A stretch of 64,000 nt of DNA from Paenibacillus sp. FSL K6-0276 (GTDB taxonomy: Bacteria; Bacillota; Bacilli; Paenibacillales; Paenibacillaceae), in the NCBI RefSeq assembly GCF_037977235.1, contig NZ_CP150276.1, forward strand, positions 1,054,001-1,118,000, read 5' to 3'. Below are positions 31,358 through 39,863 of the stretch, one piece after another. Below the pieces are notes generated by a model, which worked only from the letters and a program-made list of their open reading frames with translations, ran no database searches and had not been told where the DNA came from. Position numbers and translations under genes: made by a program. The stretch's first letter is position 1. Each line of letters begins with the position of its first letter.

Positions 31358-34033
31358 ATGGAAACAACAAATAGAAGAATGAAGTTGAGTGGAAATAGAC
31401 CTTTACTGATCCTGCTAAAATCCTCTACTTTGATTGTCTTGCTTCTAATGACTGTCTCTATATTCGGTATGGAGGGGACCTCAAAAGGTAAGGTGGGTAA
31501 CGTTGCAGCTGGTAAAGATTTGGGTCCCGAGTTCCCAAAGAGCACAATGATCTGGAGACTCGGGCAGCATGATGGATCATCGAATGAATTTGCAGACATT
31601 AACGCCTCAGATAACCATACAGTCATTCATATTACTTCATCTACCGTCAAAGCCTCAGAACTTCAGAATATCCCCTCTGGTCTTAATGGAAAGACATTTC
31701 CTGAGCTACGGATTAATTATCAGCTGAACAAGATTCCGGCGAATGGGATTTTATTTCGTGTAGGTATTCTTGAGGCTTATAAATCGGTTCCGCAGATGAG
31801 TGTACTTTCTAATCGGCAGCTTTCAGGGATAATTCAGATTGCAGGAATTGCTGATACAGAAAGTGAGTACGGCTTCCGCAAAACCTATGAACTGTATATT
31901 CCTAAAGAGCAGTTGAAGACAGGAACGAATGAATTGAAGCTGCAAACGACTCGTTGCTTATATTGCTCCGAGAAGGAAGATGAATATATAGGCTGGACTT
32001 GGGATGATTTAAGTCTGGAATCTTTAAATACACCCATAAAAGAGCCGATCCACGGTAACTATACGCTGACGGGTACGGCCGTGAATAATAAAGAGTTTTA
32101 TTTTGATAAAGGCGCGGTTACCCATTTACCTTATGTGATGAAATGGCTCGGTGTAGCTTACAGTGGCAATATTATGCGTGCCAGCTGTGTTAGTGATGTA
32201 GACCGCTCCTGCTCTAATATGGAGGAATATTACAAGGTATTACGAGATTATAATACGCAGGCAGTCGCACTGCATTTGTATACCGGTGATATTAAACTGA
32301 AGAACGACGGCTCACTGCCGGATGATGCGGTTAAGAAGCTGACAGATTATTTCGAGAAGTATGGTTCCTATTTTCAGTACTATGAAGTGGATAATGAGCC
32401 AGGACTATTCAATCGTTCCAAGGCTGTAAATTTGGCGATTGCAGATTGGTTGAATAAGAAGGGGAAACAAATTGTCCCACATTTGCTTACGGTTGCACCA
32501 GGCTGGGCATATTGGCCGAGCTACAAGGAGAAGCCTTGTGGCTATCAAAAAGGGAGCGTGCGACAATGTGGTGACCCAGATGGTTGGGAGCGGGATCCGG
32601 AGCAGCGTAAGGAGCTTGAAGAGGTTACGGATCTGACGAATGGTCACTCTTATGGAAATTCCTATAGTGATAGCGAAGGTGGCAGTTTTACCGAGAATTT
32701 AAAGACATTCGGTGGTGCGGTGGATGGGCTTAGCAAAAACATGCTGACTACTGAATTTGGGACCTCGGATAGTCATAAAGATGCTTATCAATATGGGGCT
32801 AGCGAGCGCACAGCTGCTGTTTTCGATCGGATCATGCGAGCGCAGATTGGTTATGCAGATATGTTTGTGCAGCATGCTGCTTTTTTCAAGGACTTTAGTT
32901 TATTTAAATATGATTTTAATCTGGAGGAGCATGACCCGGCCTCGACAGAGATTTATTATACGAAACAGAACGAGGATTCACGTGTCAGCATTATGCGAAG
33001 ACTAAGTCTTGCTTATGCTACACACGGAGCTCCGTTAACCTACGAGGTTACCAATAAGAATGCCCTAGCGGATAAGCTTGTCTACGTCCGGGCTGTGGAT
33101 ACCTCTACCTTGAAGCCACTGGCTGGAAGTGGTGCTACCTCAAACAAAGTGCTTGTGAATCTCATCAATTTTGAGACTACACCACAGACCATCAATGTGA
33201 ACGTCACGATGCCGAAACAAGCTATATATGAAGGTGAACGTTTTGGTAATGGAGATACGTATGAGCAAGCACGAAGTTATGTGCCCGGGAAGAAGGCTTC
33301 CCCCCAGCTCACATTTAAAGAAACGCTGGCCCCAGGCGAGGCCGTGCAGTATATTTTGCAGCCTTCGTCAGAGGTCGTCGATACTGCACCTCAGGGACTT
33401 AAAGCTGTTGTTGTCAAAGGAATGTCTATCCAATTGAATTGGCTAGAGGCTCCAGGCGTTAGTTATGAACTGCTGCGAGCGACTGGAAATGGGGGCGAAC
33501 TGAAGACTATTGCTTCTAATATAAAAGAAACTCATTATACAGATCGCAATTTACAGGAAGGGACGTTGTATACGTATGCTGTAAAAGTAACAGGCTCAGG
33601 TAAGACGTCTGACAAGATACAGATTACAGCTACTGGATTGGTTTCTTTGGAACGATCGGAATGGAAGGTTTCCTCGAATAGGAACACGGGAAGCTCTTAC
33701 AATGCTATTGATGGGGATCGGCGTACACGCTGGGATACCGGGAAACATCAGGAATCGGGAGAATATTATCAGATTGACCTAGGGAAGGCATATAACATTG
33801 AAGGCATTGATCTAGATAATAGCTTATCTCCTTACGATTATCCTAGACAATATCAAGTGTATGTCTCGAATGATGCTCAGCGTTGGACGCAGATTATTTC
33901 TGGTACTGGAAGAAAGGAACTAACCAAGATTGTCTTCGCTAAGGTAAATACACGGTACATCAAGATTGTGCAGACCGGAGCTGACGGGAATTACTGGTCT
34001 ATACAGGAGCTTCAGGTATATTCCAGAGACTAA
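31358..34033 (+). CDS. secreted clan GH-A glycoside hydrolase with C-terminal discoidin domain
   Basis: An 891-residue exported protein. ATG 31358 is seven bases after GAGGA and is preferred to ATG 31352. A hydrophobic signal segment (about 20-40) is followed by a jelly-roll-like N-terminal domain (about 60-230). A TIM barrel (about 250-590) has the acid-base Glu347 in YYEVDNEPG and probable nucleophile Glu466 in MLTTEFGTS. Next come a beta-domain, an FN3-like module (about 685-765) and an F5/8 type C (discoidin) domain (about 770-890) for sugar binding. The exact GH family is not clear to me. It is the last gene of the exopolysaccharide region, next to the mannanase, so it probably acts on the same polymer or another wall or capsule glycan. 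Confidence 0.78.
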   Translation: METTNRRMKLSGNRPLLILLKSSTLIVLLLMTVSIFGMEGTSKGKVGNVAAGKDLGPEFPKSTMIWRLGQHDGSSNEFADINASDNHTVIHITSSTVKASELQNIPSGLNGKTFPELRINYQLNKIPANGILFRVGILEAYKSVPQMSVLSNRQLSGIIQIAGIADTESEYGFRKTYELYIPKEQLKTGTNELKLQTTRCLYCSEKEDEYIGWTWDDLSLESLNTPIKEPIHGNYTLTGTAVNNKEFYFDKGAVTHLPYVMKWLGVAYSGNIMRASCVSDVDRSCSNMEEYYKVLRDYNTQAVALHLYTGDIKLKNDGSLPDDAVKKLTDYFEKYGSYFQYYEVDNEPGLFNRSKAVNLAIADWLNKKGKQIVPHLLTVAPGWAYWPSYKEKPCGYQKGSVRQCGDPDGWERDPEQRKELEEVTDLTNGHSYGNSYSDSEGGSFTENLKTFGGAVDGLSKNMLTTEFGTSDSHKDAYQYGASERTAAVFDRIMRAQIGYADMFVQHAAFFKDFSLFKYDFNLEEHDPASTEIYYTKQNEDSRVSIMRRLSLAYATHGAPLTYEVTNKNALADKLVYVRAVDTSTLKPLAGSGATSNKVLVNLINFETTPQTINVNVTMPKQAIYEGERFGNGDTYEQARSYVPGKKASPQLTFKETLAPGEAVQYILQPSSEVVDTAPQGLKAVVVKGMSIQLNWLEAPGVSYELLRATGNGGELKTIASNIKETHYTDRNLQEGTLYTYAVKVTGSGKTSDKIQITATGLVSLERSEWKVSSNRNTGSSYNAIDGDRRTRWDTGKHQESGEYYQIDLGKAYNIEGIDLDNSLSPYDYPRQYQVYVSNDAQRWTQIISGTGRKELTKIVFAKVNTRYIKIVQTGADGNYWSIQELQVYSRD

Positions 34034-34068
34034 TCTACTGCTGAACGTGAATAGTTAAAGTGCATACT

Positions 34069-34106
34069 AAATAACCTCTTCGGGACAATTCCCGTAGAGG
34101 TTATTT
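34069..34106. terminator. long hairpin ending the exopolysaccharide region
   Basis: Arms 34069-34085 and 34090-34106 pair almost perfectly (AAATAACCTCT with its complement, then CGGGA with TCCCG). It lies between two convergent genes. No long T-run follows on the plus strand, so efficiency is uncertain. Confidence 0.6.
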
Positions 34107-34122
34107 ATGTTATTTAAATCTG

Positions 34123-35190
34123 TTAAATGAAACGTAGTCCGGACATATACGGCAAAGAAATGGCATCGGAAGCCTCTGAGGAATCAGAGGATCGAAGCGG
34201 GCTCGCTGGATCAAAGAGCAGCGAGATCAGCTCCTTGTCGTCCTGCACGGACGACAAGTCGAGGCTCTTGCGGCATCCTTCGGTCTGCCGCAAAAGCGCT
34301 TCCCGGTCTGCGATGCAGACCGTCCCGCTGTTCGCGCCGCCGCTTAGGCTGGCGCCGGCGTCCCGCAAGAGCGCGAGCAGGCTGCGCTCCTGCCACGGCA
34401 CGGGCACCTGCAGCGTGCCTTCGCCGCTGCACAGGGCCGCCTTGGCCAGCAGCGCCGCAACCGCTTGCGGCTGGCCGGCCCATTCCAGCGCCGTCGCCGC
34501 ACTCGGCGCTGGAACATCCGCCGCCGCTGGCATAGCAACTGCGGCGAACCCCTCGATGCTGCCGTCCCGTACGGCTACGAGTGTGCGCTGGGCTAAGCCC
34601 ACCACACCCGCGTAAGCCTCGGTCCCCAGCAGCAGCGCCAGCTCACCCGGACTATACACATGTCCGGTTTCGCGTTCGTTTAGCAGCCGGTTGACGGCGA
34701 AGAAGTCGCCCGGCTGCATTGGCCGCAGCGTCCATTCTTCCCCTGCTGCGGCTGCAAGTGCCTGAGCTGAGCTTGCGCTCAGCTCAGCAAATTGCGTACC
34801 TCCGAACGGTACGCACCCCGCTCGGGTGTACAACGAGCGGTCACCAGAGACAAAAATCAGCGATGCGCCAGCTTCCGCAGCATGAGTCTGGCACAGCTGA
34901 AGAAGCTGGCCCGCCAGCCCTTGTCCACGAAAAGCTGGATCCGTGCAGACAGCACCTATGGAGAATACGTCTAGGTAATCATTACCAGTCTTGATCGTAG
35001 AGGGTACGAGTCCCATGAAAGCTGCAACCGTTCCATCCTCGGCAATAGCTGCGTAAGAATGACTGAGTCCAGGGCGGAAAATCAGTGGAAACAGTTCTTT
35101 CATTGAAATGGCACCCGCTTCACGAAAGATGGAATCAGCGAGTAGAGCGGCTTGGTCCAGCTCCGTAGGTTTAATTAATCTCAGTTGCAT
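34123..35190 (-). CDS. GNAT-family N-acetyltransferase
   Basis: A 355-residue protein. The N-terminal half is a GNAT domain with the acetyl-CoA-binding pattern VCTDPAFRGQGLAGQLLQLC and the later VSGDRSLYTRAGCVPFGG. The C-terminal half is a second, poorly conserved region that in similar double-domain acetyltransferases is a degenerate GNAT fold. The acceptor is unknown. Base composition is mixed: the first 280 bases of the gene resemble the surrounding DNA, while about 34200-34900 is very GC-rich with Ala-rich coding and several long shadow frames. That could be a segment acquired by recombination from a higher-GC relative. Start ATG 35190 has a weak GGAGC site. Confidence 0.82.
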   Translation of the reverse strand: MQLRLIKPTELDQAALLADSIFREAGAISMKELFPLIFRPGLSHSYAAIAEDGTVAAFMGLVPSTIKTGNDYLDVFSIGAVCTDPAFRGQGLAGQLLQLCQTHAAEAGASLIFVSGDRSLYTRAGCVPFGGTQFAELSASSAQALAAAAGEEWTLRPMQPGDFFAVNRLLNERETGHVYSPGELALLLGTEAYAGVVGLAQRTLVAVRDGSIEGFAAVAMPAAADVPAPSAATALEWAGQPQAVAALLAKAALCSGEGTLQVPVPWQERSLLALLRDAGASLSGGANSGTVCIADREALLRQTEGCRKSLDLSSVQDDKELISLLFDPASPLRSSDSSEASDAISLPYMSGLRFI

Positions 35191-35384
35191 AACAGTCAGC
35201 TCCTATATGTACAAATGATGGGGAAGAAAGCATTTACATAAAGTATAAGCCCCGGGGGATGAAATCTCCAATCTTGTTCATATTATTCAATGTCTCAAAT
35301 GGATGTGGAGAAGGGTAATAACGTACATAAATAAGGAAGCCCCTTATATTTTTAAGCTAGAAGAGAAAGGGAAGTGAATAATCG

Positions 35385-36845
35385 GTGTCCCAACTTGCAG
35401 ATAATATTATATTATTGCTGGCAGCGCTCCTGCTCATAGGTGTATTTTCCACCAAGTTCTCCACTAAATTTGGAATGCCAGCGCTAGTGCTTTTCCTTGC
35501 TGCGGGGATGGTGCTAAGCCAATTTGTTTTTTTTAACAATGCTTCCTTAACACAAATGGCTGGGATATTCGCATTGGTTGTCATTCTATTCGAAGGCGGC
35601 ATGCAGACCAATATTAAGGATATCAAGCCTATTATTCGACCGGCATTATCCTTATCCACAGTAGGCGTATTGTTGACGACAGCTATTGTAGGGGTATTCG
35701 CCAAGCTGATCCTCGATGTGTCATGGGCAGAGAGCTTTCTGTTTGGAGCGATCGTTGGATCGACAGATGCGGCGGCCGTATTCTCGGTACTCGGCGGTAA
35801 GAATATCGATAAACGTCTGACCTCGACGCTAGAAGCAGAATCAGGAAGCAACGACCCCATGGCCGTTTTTTTAACAGTATCGCTGATCGAATGGATACAG
35901 CATCCGGATATGGCGATATGGGGGCTCCTGTTGTCTTTTATATGGGAGATGGGAATTGGCTTAGTGCTGGGTTTTGTGCTGGGTAAGATCGCAGTTTACT
36001 GCATCAATCGAATTAACCTGGATTCCACAGGTCTTTATCCAGTAATGGCCATCGGATTTGCTGTTCTGACCTACGGGTTAGCCGCAGGGGTACATAGCAG
36101 TGGGTTGCTGGCTGTTTATGTTATGGGCCTTACCCTTGGCAATTCCGAGCTGATGTATCATCGTACCATTATGAATTTTAGTCATGGCTTTGCATGGATG
36201 ATGCAAATATTCATGTTCATTCTGCTGGGGTTGCTGGTATTTCCACAGGAGCTGGCGGAAGTGGCTTGGCAAGGCATCTTGTTATCCGTCATTCTGATGG
36301 TTGTAGCTAGGCCAATCGGTGTATTTATAAGCCTGCACTTTTCCAAATTCTCGATTCGCGAAAAGACACTGATTTCCTGGGCCGGACTTCGTGGAGCCGT
36401 TCCGATTGTACTAGCAACTTATCCGCTGCTGGCCGACCTGCCTCACGGACGATTATTCTTCAATGTTGTATTCTTTGTCGTGCTGACCTCAGCGGTTATT
36501 CAGGGAACAAGTATTTCGCCGCTGGCTTCACGGTTGAAGCTTGTGGGGCAAGAAGATTCAGCTCAGCCTTCACTGATGGAGCTGGTCGCTCTCGGCAAGA
36601 CGGACTCTGAGTTCAACCATATTGGAATTGAGCCTTATATGCCTATTGCCGGACAGAAAATCTCAAAAATTGGACTTCCCGAGGACATCTTATTTACGGC
36701 GATCATCCGGAATAAAAAGATTGTTACGCCCCATGGCAATACCGTTATTGAGCCTGGGGATACTGTGTATGTACTTAGTCCAAAGAGCAAGCGAGATGAG
36801 ATGAGGGCTTTCTTCCGCAGCAGAGGCTCTTTTTCTAAAGTGTGA
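35385..36845 (+). CDS. CPA1-type K+(Na+)/H+ antiporter with TrkA-C domain
   Basis: A 486-residue transporter starting at GTG 35385. Residues about 5-385 contain some twelve membrane segments of the Na+/H+ exchanger fold, with FGAIVGSTDAAAVFSVLGGK carrying the ion-binding Asp of helix 5. The tail (about 400-480) is a RCK/TrkA C-terminal domain (KISKIGLPEDILFTAIIRNK, VIEPGDTVYVLSP). This arrangement matches the NhaP2/CvrA group, which exchanges K+ or Na+ for protons and is gated by nucleotide binding. It stands alone, between a divergent GNAT gene and dps. Confidence 0.92.
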   Translation: MSQLADNIILLLAALLLIGVFSTKFSTKFGMPALVLFLAAGMVLSQFVFFNNASLTQMAGIFALVVILFEGGMQTNIKDIKPIIRPALSLSTVGVLLTTAIVGVFAKLILDVSWAESFLFGAIVGSTDAAAVFSVLGGKNIDKRLTSTLEAESGSNDPMAVFLTVSLIEWIQHPDMAIWGLLLSFIWEMGIGLVLGFVLGKIAVYCINRINLDSTGLYPVMAIGFAVLTYGLAAGVHSSGLLAVYVMGLTLGNSELMYHRTIMNFSHGFAWMMQIFMFILLGLLVFPQELAEVAWQGILLSVILMVVARPIGVFISLHFSKFSIREKTLISWAGLRGAVPIVLATYPLLADLPHGRLFFNVVFFVVLTSAVIQGTSISPLASRLKLVGQEDSAQPSLMELVALGKTDSEFNHIGIEPYMPIAGQKISKIGLPEDILFTAIIRNKKIVTPHGNTVIEPGDTVYVLSPKSKRDEMRAFFRSRGSFSKV

Positions 36846-36909
36846 CACACATAATAGGCTTTGTAACATAAGTTGTGCTAGAATCGGCAACATATAATCT
36901 CCAGAATAG

Positions 36910-36965
36910 TTGCAAAACGCAAAAGAGTATGTTAAATTGTATATAGATTTAGAACGAGTCTAAAT
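36910..36965 (+). promoter_or_regulatory. dps promoter with a PerR/Fur-family operator
   Basis: TTGCAA (36910-36915) and TAAATT (36933-36938) are spaced by 17 bases. Just downstream, ATTTAGA-ACGAG-TCTAAAT (36947-36965) is a perfect seven-base inverted repeat. Its core TTAGA-N5-TCTAA matches the arrangement of the PerR box of Bacilli. A repressor there would cover the transcription start, as expected for a peroxide-induced dps/mrgA gene. Confidence 0.7.
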
Positions 36966-37000
36966 ACAATTAAAATAATGAACCATAGGAGGTTTTATTA

Positions 37001-37456
37001 ATGACTACACAATTAAAGAGCCATACTGAACTGCATGCTGCATTGAACCGCCAGACCGCGAACTGGTTCCTGCTTGGAGTGAAGCTGCATCATTATCACT
37101 GGTACGTTAGCGGATCGCAATTCTTCACGCTGCATGAGAAGTTTGAAGAACTCTATAATGAAGCTGCTGGTTATGCGGATGATTTGGCTGAGCGTCTGCT
37201 TGCTATTGGTGGACAACCTGCCTCGACTATGAAACAATATCTTGAGCTTTCTGACTTACAAGAAGCCCGCGGTGGTGAAGATGCCAAGGGTATGGTATTG
37301 GAGCTAGTTAGAGACTTTAAGACTGTTGCTAAAGAACTGCAAGCTGCAATTGCTAATGCAGAAGAACTGAGTGATCAACCGACTGCGGATCTGCTGATTG
37401 GCATCAGAAGCAGTATTGAGAAACATGCTTGGATGTTGAATGCCTTTATCGGCTAA
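37001..37456 (+). CDS. dps: Dps-family ferritin-like DNA-protection protein
   Basis: A 151-residue four-helix protein. The ferroxidase signature is seen in KLHHYHWYVSGSQFFTLHEK and FEELYNEAAGYADDLAERLL, which carry the His, Asp and Glu iron ligands shared between subunits. Dps dodecamers oxidise ferrous iron with peroxide, store it and protect DNA. Length fits the family. AGGAGG precedes ATG 37001, and the PerR-like operator at 36947 suggests peroxide control, as for B. subtilis mrgA. A bidirectional terminator follows. Confidence 0.94.
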   Translation: MTTQLKSHTELHAALNRQTANWFLLGVKLHHYHWYVSGSQFFTLHEKFEELYNEAAGYADDLAERLLAIGGQPASTMKQYLELSDLQEARGGEDAKGMVLELVRDFKTVAKELQAAIANAEELSDQPTADLLIGIRSSIEKHAWMLNAFIG

Positions 37457-37486
37457 GACAACGTCCTTATAAGGGATAGAACACAC

Positions 37487-37525
37487 AAAGAGCGCCTGCG
37501 TATAGAAATACGCATGGCGCTCTTT
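37487..37525. terminator. bidirectional terminator between dps and the AIM24 gene
   Basis: Arms 37487-37502 and 37509-37525 form a long stem (AAAGAGCGCC with GGCGCTCTTT outside, GCGTA with TACGC inside, one small bulge). It has A-rich and T-rich ends, so it can stop transcription from both convergent genes. Confidence 0.85.
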
Positions 37526-37538
37526 CATTTGAACACTT

Positions 37539-38243
37539 CTATTTAATAAACACACCGCCAAATGGTACGGCCTCGCGCAGAAATCGTTTAATAATTCCAT
37601 CATCGTTATTATCTCTTTCAAATCGGCGATTCTGGCGTCCTGCCTGAAACAACACAGGGCCGTGGCCCGTCATCTTCCAGTGATAACTCATATGCTGGCT
37701 AGCCAAATGGTTGCCGTAAACAGTAAGCTCCAGCTTCGCATTCTCAGGATAGGCAATAATGCTGCCTGCATCAACATAGAGTGGATTGTACGGATGAAGC
37801 TCAGCTTCACAGACCGTACCCTCCGTCAGTATGCCAATGATGCCTTTACCCGTAAATTTCACCTTCACAATATCTCGTGTAACGAGCACATTCTTCATGC
37901 TCAGCACCCGTGTATCCATCGTAACTCCCTTGCTGTAGAAGAAGAGATGTTTAAAGTCGTACAGTAAATCGCTTTTACCATCGAGCTGAAGAATCTTAAC
38001 CCGATAACCTGGTGGAAGAGCGGCGACAAAATGGCAAGGTCCAGACATATCAGAACGAATCAATTTTCGCTTGCGATATATACCTTTAACATCCATAAAT
38101 CTGTCTGCCCGTCCAGTGGCAGGCCCTTGATAAGCGATGATTTGCTGTGGATGCAGTACATGAACCTCTTCCTTCTCCCCAAGGGAGAAGGTTACAGCTT
38201 GTCCGCTCCCGCTGTCGCTTTCATCTTGGACATCGATATTCAT
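37539..38243 (-). CDS. AIM24-family protein
   Basis: A 234-residue beta-rich protein of the AIM24 (DUF124) family, with blocks such as EVHVLHPQQIIAYQGPATGR, HLFFYSKGVTMDTRVLSMKN, TGKGIIGILTEG and LYVDAGSIIAYPENAKLELT. No signal peptide or membrane segment. Family members fold into a tryptophan-RNA-binding-protein-like beta structure; their molecular role in bacteria is not established. A GAGGGAG site precedes ATG 38243. A gene for a membrane coiled-coil protein lies 49 bases upstream on the same strand, so the two may be co-transcribed. Confidence 0.85.
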   Translation of the reverse strand: MNIDVQDESDSGSGQAVTFSLGEKEEVHVLHPQQIIAYQGPATGRADRFMDVKGIYRKRKLIRSDMSGPCHFVAALPPGYRVKILQLDGKSDLLYDFKHLFFYSKGVTMDTRVLSMKNVLVTRDIVKVKFTGKGIIGILTEGTVCEAELHPYNPLYVDAGSIIAYPENAKLELTVYGNHLASQHMSYHWKMTGHGPVLFQAGRQNRRFERDNNDDGIIKRFLREAVPFGGVFIK

Positions 38244-38292
38244 TTTTCATCTCCCTCATGCTGTGAGTGTGATCTTTACAGAATGTTCAGGA

Positions 38293-38760
38293 TTAGCGCA
38301 GACGGTCACCTTTTCTAGAACGGTAAAGCATGCTGAAACGAATGAAACGGATGAGTATAAAATACCCCAGGATTAGACCAATCCCTGTAAAAATAGTCAC
38401 TTTGATTTTATGATAATATTCTTCGCGTGCCGTCCGGTCATTTTGTAATTCATCAACCATCTGCGTCAGTTGGCGATTCTGCTCCTGTAGGGCTTCGTTC
38501 TGTGTCCGGTAGGCCTCCATCTCCTGCATGCTATTCGCAAGCTTATCTTTAGCCTGCTGTAGTTCTTCAGCTGTCTGTTGAAATCCCTCTTTCAATTCAT
38601 TTACTTCGTTTGGAAGCTCAGAGAAACTTTTGACTCCATTATAGATATCACTGAATATATTGGCTTTTGCTACTGGGGCCGGAAGAGATATGGAAAGGGC
38701 CAGCAGAAGCAGGAGCGAACATAACAGCTGTAGATATTTACGGTATTTAAGTTGTTTCAT
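38293..38760 (-). CDS. hypothetical membrane-anchored coiled-coil protein
   Basis: A 155-residue protein. Residues 1-33 are a signal peptide (LLLLALSISLPAPVAKA). Residues about 45-115 are a predicted coiled coil rich in Gln, Glu and Leu (ELKEGFQQTAEELQQAKDKL). A membrane segment at about 125-145 (IFTGIGLILGYFILIRF) is followed by a short basic tail. This gives an extracytoplasmic coiled coil anchored at its C-terminus. I do not recognise a named family. It is followed by the AIM24 gene and divergent from the M50 protease gene. Confidence 0.75.
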   Translation of the reverse strand: MKQLKYRKYLQLLCSLLLLLALSISLPAPVAKANIFSDIYNGVKSFSELPNEVNELKEGFQQTAEELQQAKDKLANSMQEMEAYRTQNEALQEQNRQLTQMVDELQNDRTAREEYYHKIKVTIFTGIGLILGYFILIRFIRFSMLYRSRKGDRLR

Positions 38761-38986
38761 CTATATAATCACCACCCAATTTAGGCTTCTATTTCTTTTA
38801 TTTTAACACAGCTTGACAGCTTCTGACAGCGTACGCTAAACGTGAATTGGGCTTCTTGGGTCAGTACTATTTGCCAGGTTGAAGTGAGGTTACACTTCCT
38901 TGTAAAGAACGATCAGGCTATGCTCTTCATGATTGAGAAGAGGGACTATTTATCGTATACTTTGGACGGGAAGGGGTTGCTACGGA

Positions 38987-39673
38987 ATGAATAAATGGCT
39001 TAAGACAATGTTATTTTTGGTCGGCTCTGCTTTTTTGACGAGGTTGATTCCATTCTCATCTTTGTTTCGGAATTTGGACACGATGATTCATGAATTTGGT
39101 CATGCGCTGGTGACCTTACTGCTGTCAGGCAGTGTGCTGCGGATTGAACTATACGCGAATCATAGTGGTGTCACCTATTCAGCCATTCAAGATGGAGGCA
39201 GAGCGATACTGGTATCGCTATCTGGTTATTTGATGGCATCCTTGTTCGCATTGCTGCTCTTCTATCTCTATAGTAAAGGCCGGCATGATTGGGGACTTAT
39301 CTTAGCTACTACAGTAGCATTGATTATGCTGCTAATGTACGTGCGGGGAAGCTTCGGAATGATGTGGTTAGGTGGGTTTATTGCGCTGAATGGTTTAATG
39401 CTGGTGGTGTGGAAAAAGGCTAGCAAATATTATTATTTGTTACTGGCTTTTCTGACCTTAGAAGAGTCTGTAATGGGGAGTTTATTTCTGGTATATGCGG
39501 CCGTTGTATCCCCATCCCGTGCGGGAGATGCCAGTAACCTGGCAAGGATGACATCCGTACCAGCCATATTTTGGGCAATCCTATTTTTTATTTTTTCTCT
39601 GTTTTGCGCCAAATGGGCGCTGGGACTATTTTTTAAGCGGGAGAGAGTGCAGCCTAAACTTCAAAGCCGATGA
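38987..39673 (+). CDS. M50B-type integral membrane metalloprotease
   Basis: A 228-residue membrane protein. The frame is open from TTG 38933, but ATG 38987, about ten bases after AAGGGG, begins the conserved domain. The zinc-binding motif HEFGH (His35, Glu36, His39) sits at the start of the domain, followed by VLRIELYANHSGVTYSAIQD and several membrane segments. This matches the peptidase M50B-like group, whose substrates are not known. These are smaller than SpoIVFB/RseP site-2 proteases and lack a PDZ domain. A terminator follows at 39726. Confidence 0.82.
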   Translation: MNKWLKTMLFLVGSAFLTRLIPFSSLFRNLDTMIHEFGHALVTLLLSGSVLRIELYANHSGVTYSAIQDGGRAILVSLSGYLMASLFALLLFYLYSKGRHDWGLILATTVALIMLLMYVRGSFGMMWLGGFIALNGLMLVVWKKASKYYYLLLAFLTLEESVMGSLFLVYAAVVSPSRAGDASNLARMTSVPAIFWAILFFIFSLFCAKWALGLFFKRERVQPKLQSR

Positions 39674-39725
39674 AGAAAAAAACATAAAATTTCGTCATAA
39701 ACAGACAAAAGGGGTTGTTTTTGCG

Positions 39726-39764
39726 AGAGTCAGTCTACTTAGTATGTAGAATGGCTCTTTTTTT
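39726..39764 (+). terminator. rho-independent terminator after the M50 gene
   Basis: Arms 39726-39738 and 39746-39758 pair with a wobble and one mismatch, followed by a T-run. It lies 50 bases after the stop codon. Confidence 0.75.
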
Positions 39765-39863
39765 GTCGATAATATAGAACCGAACATACATTCCATGACA
39801 TGGAGCTGTCCGCCATTATTGGTACATTAATAGAAGACCCAAAAAAAGAAAGAGGTGGAAAAT

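Noticed and set aside
34127..34615. Plus-strand frame of 162 codons opposite the GNAT gene
   Set aside because: It is a shadow frame caused by high GC content; the minus-strand frame has a clear acetyltransferase domain.
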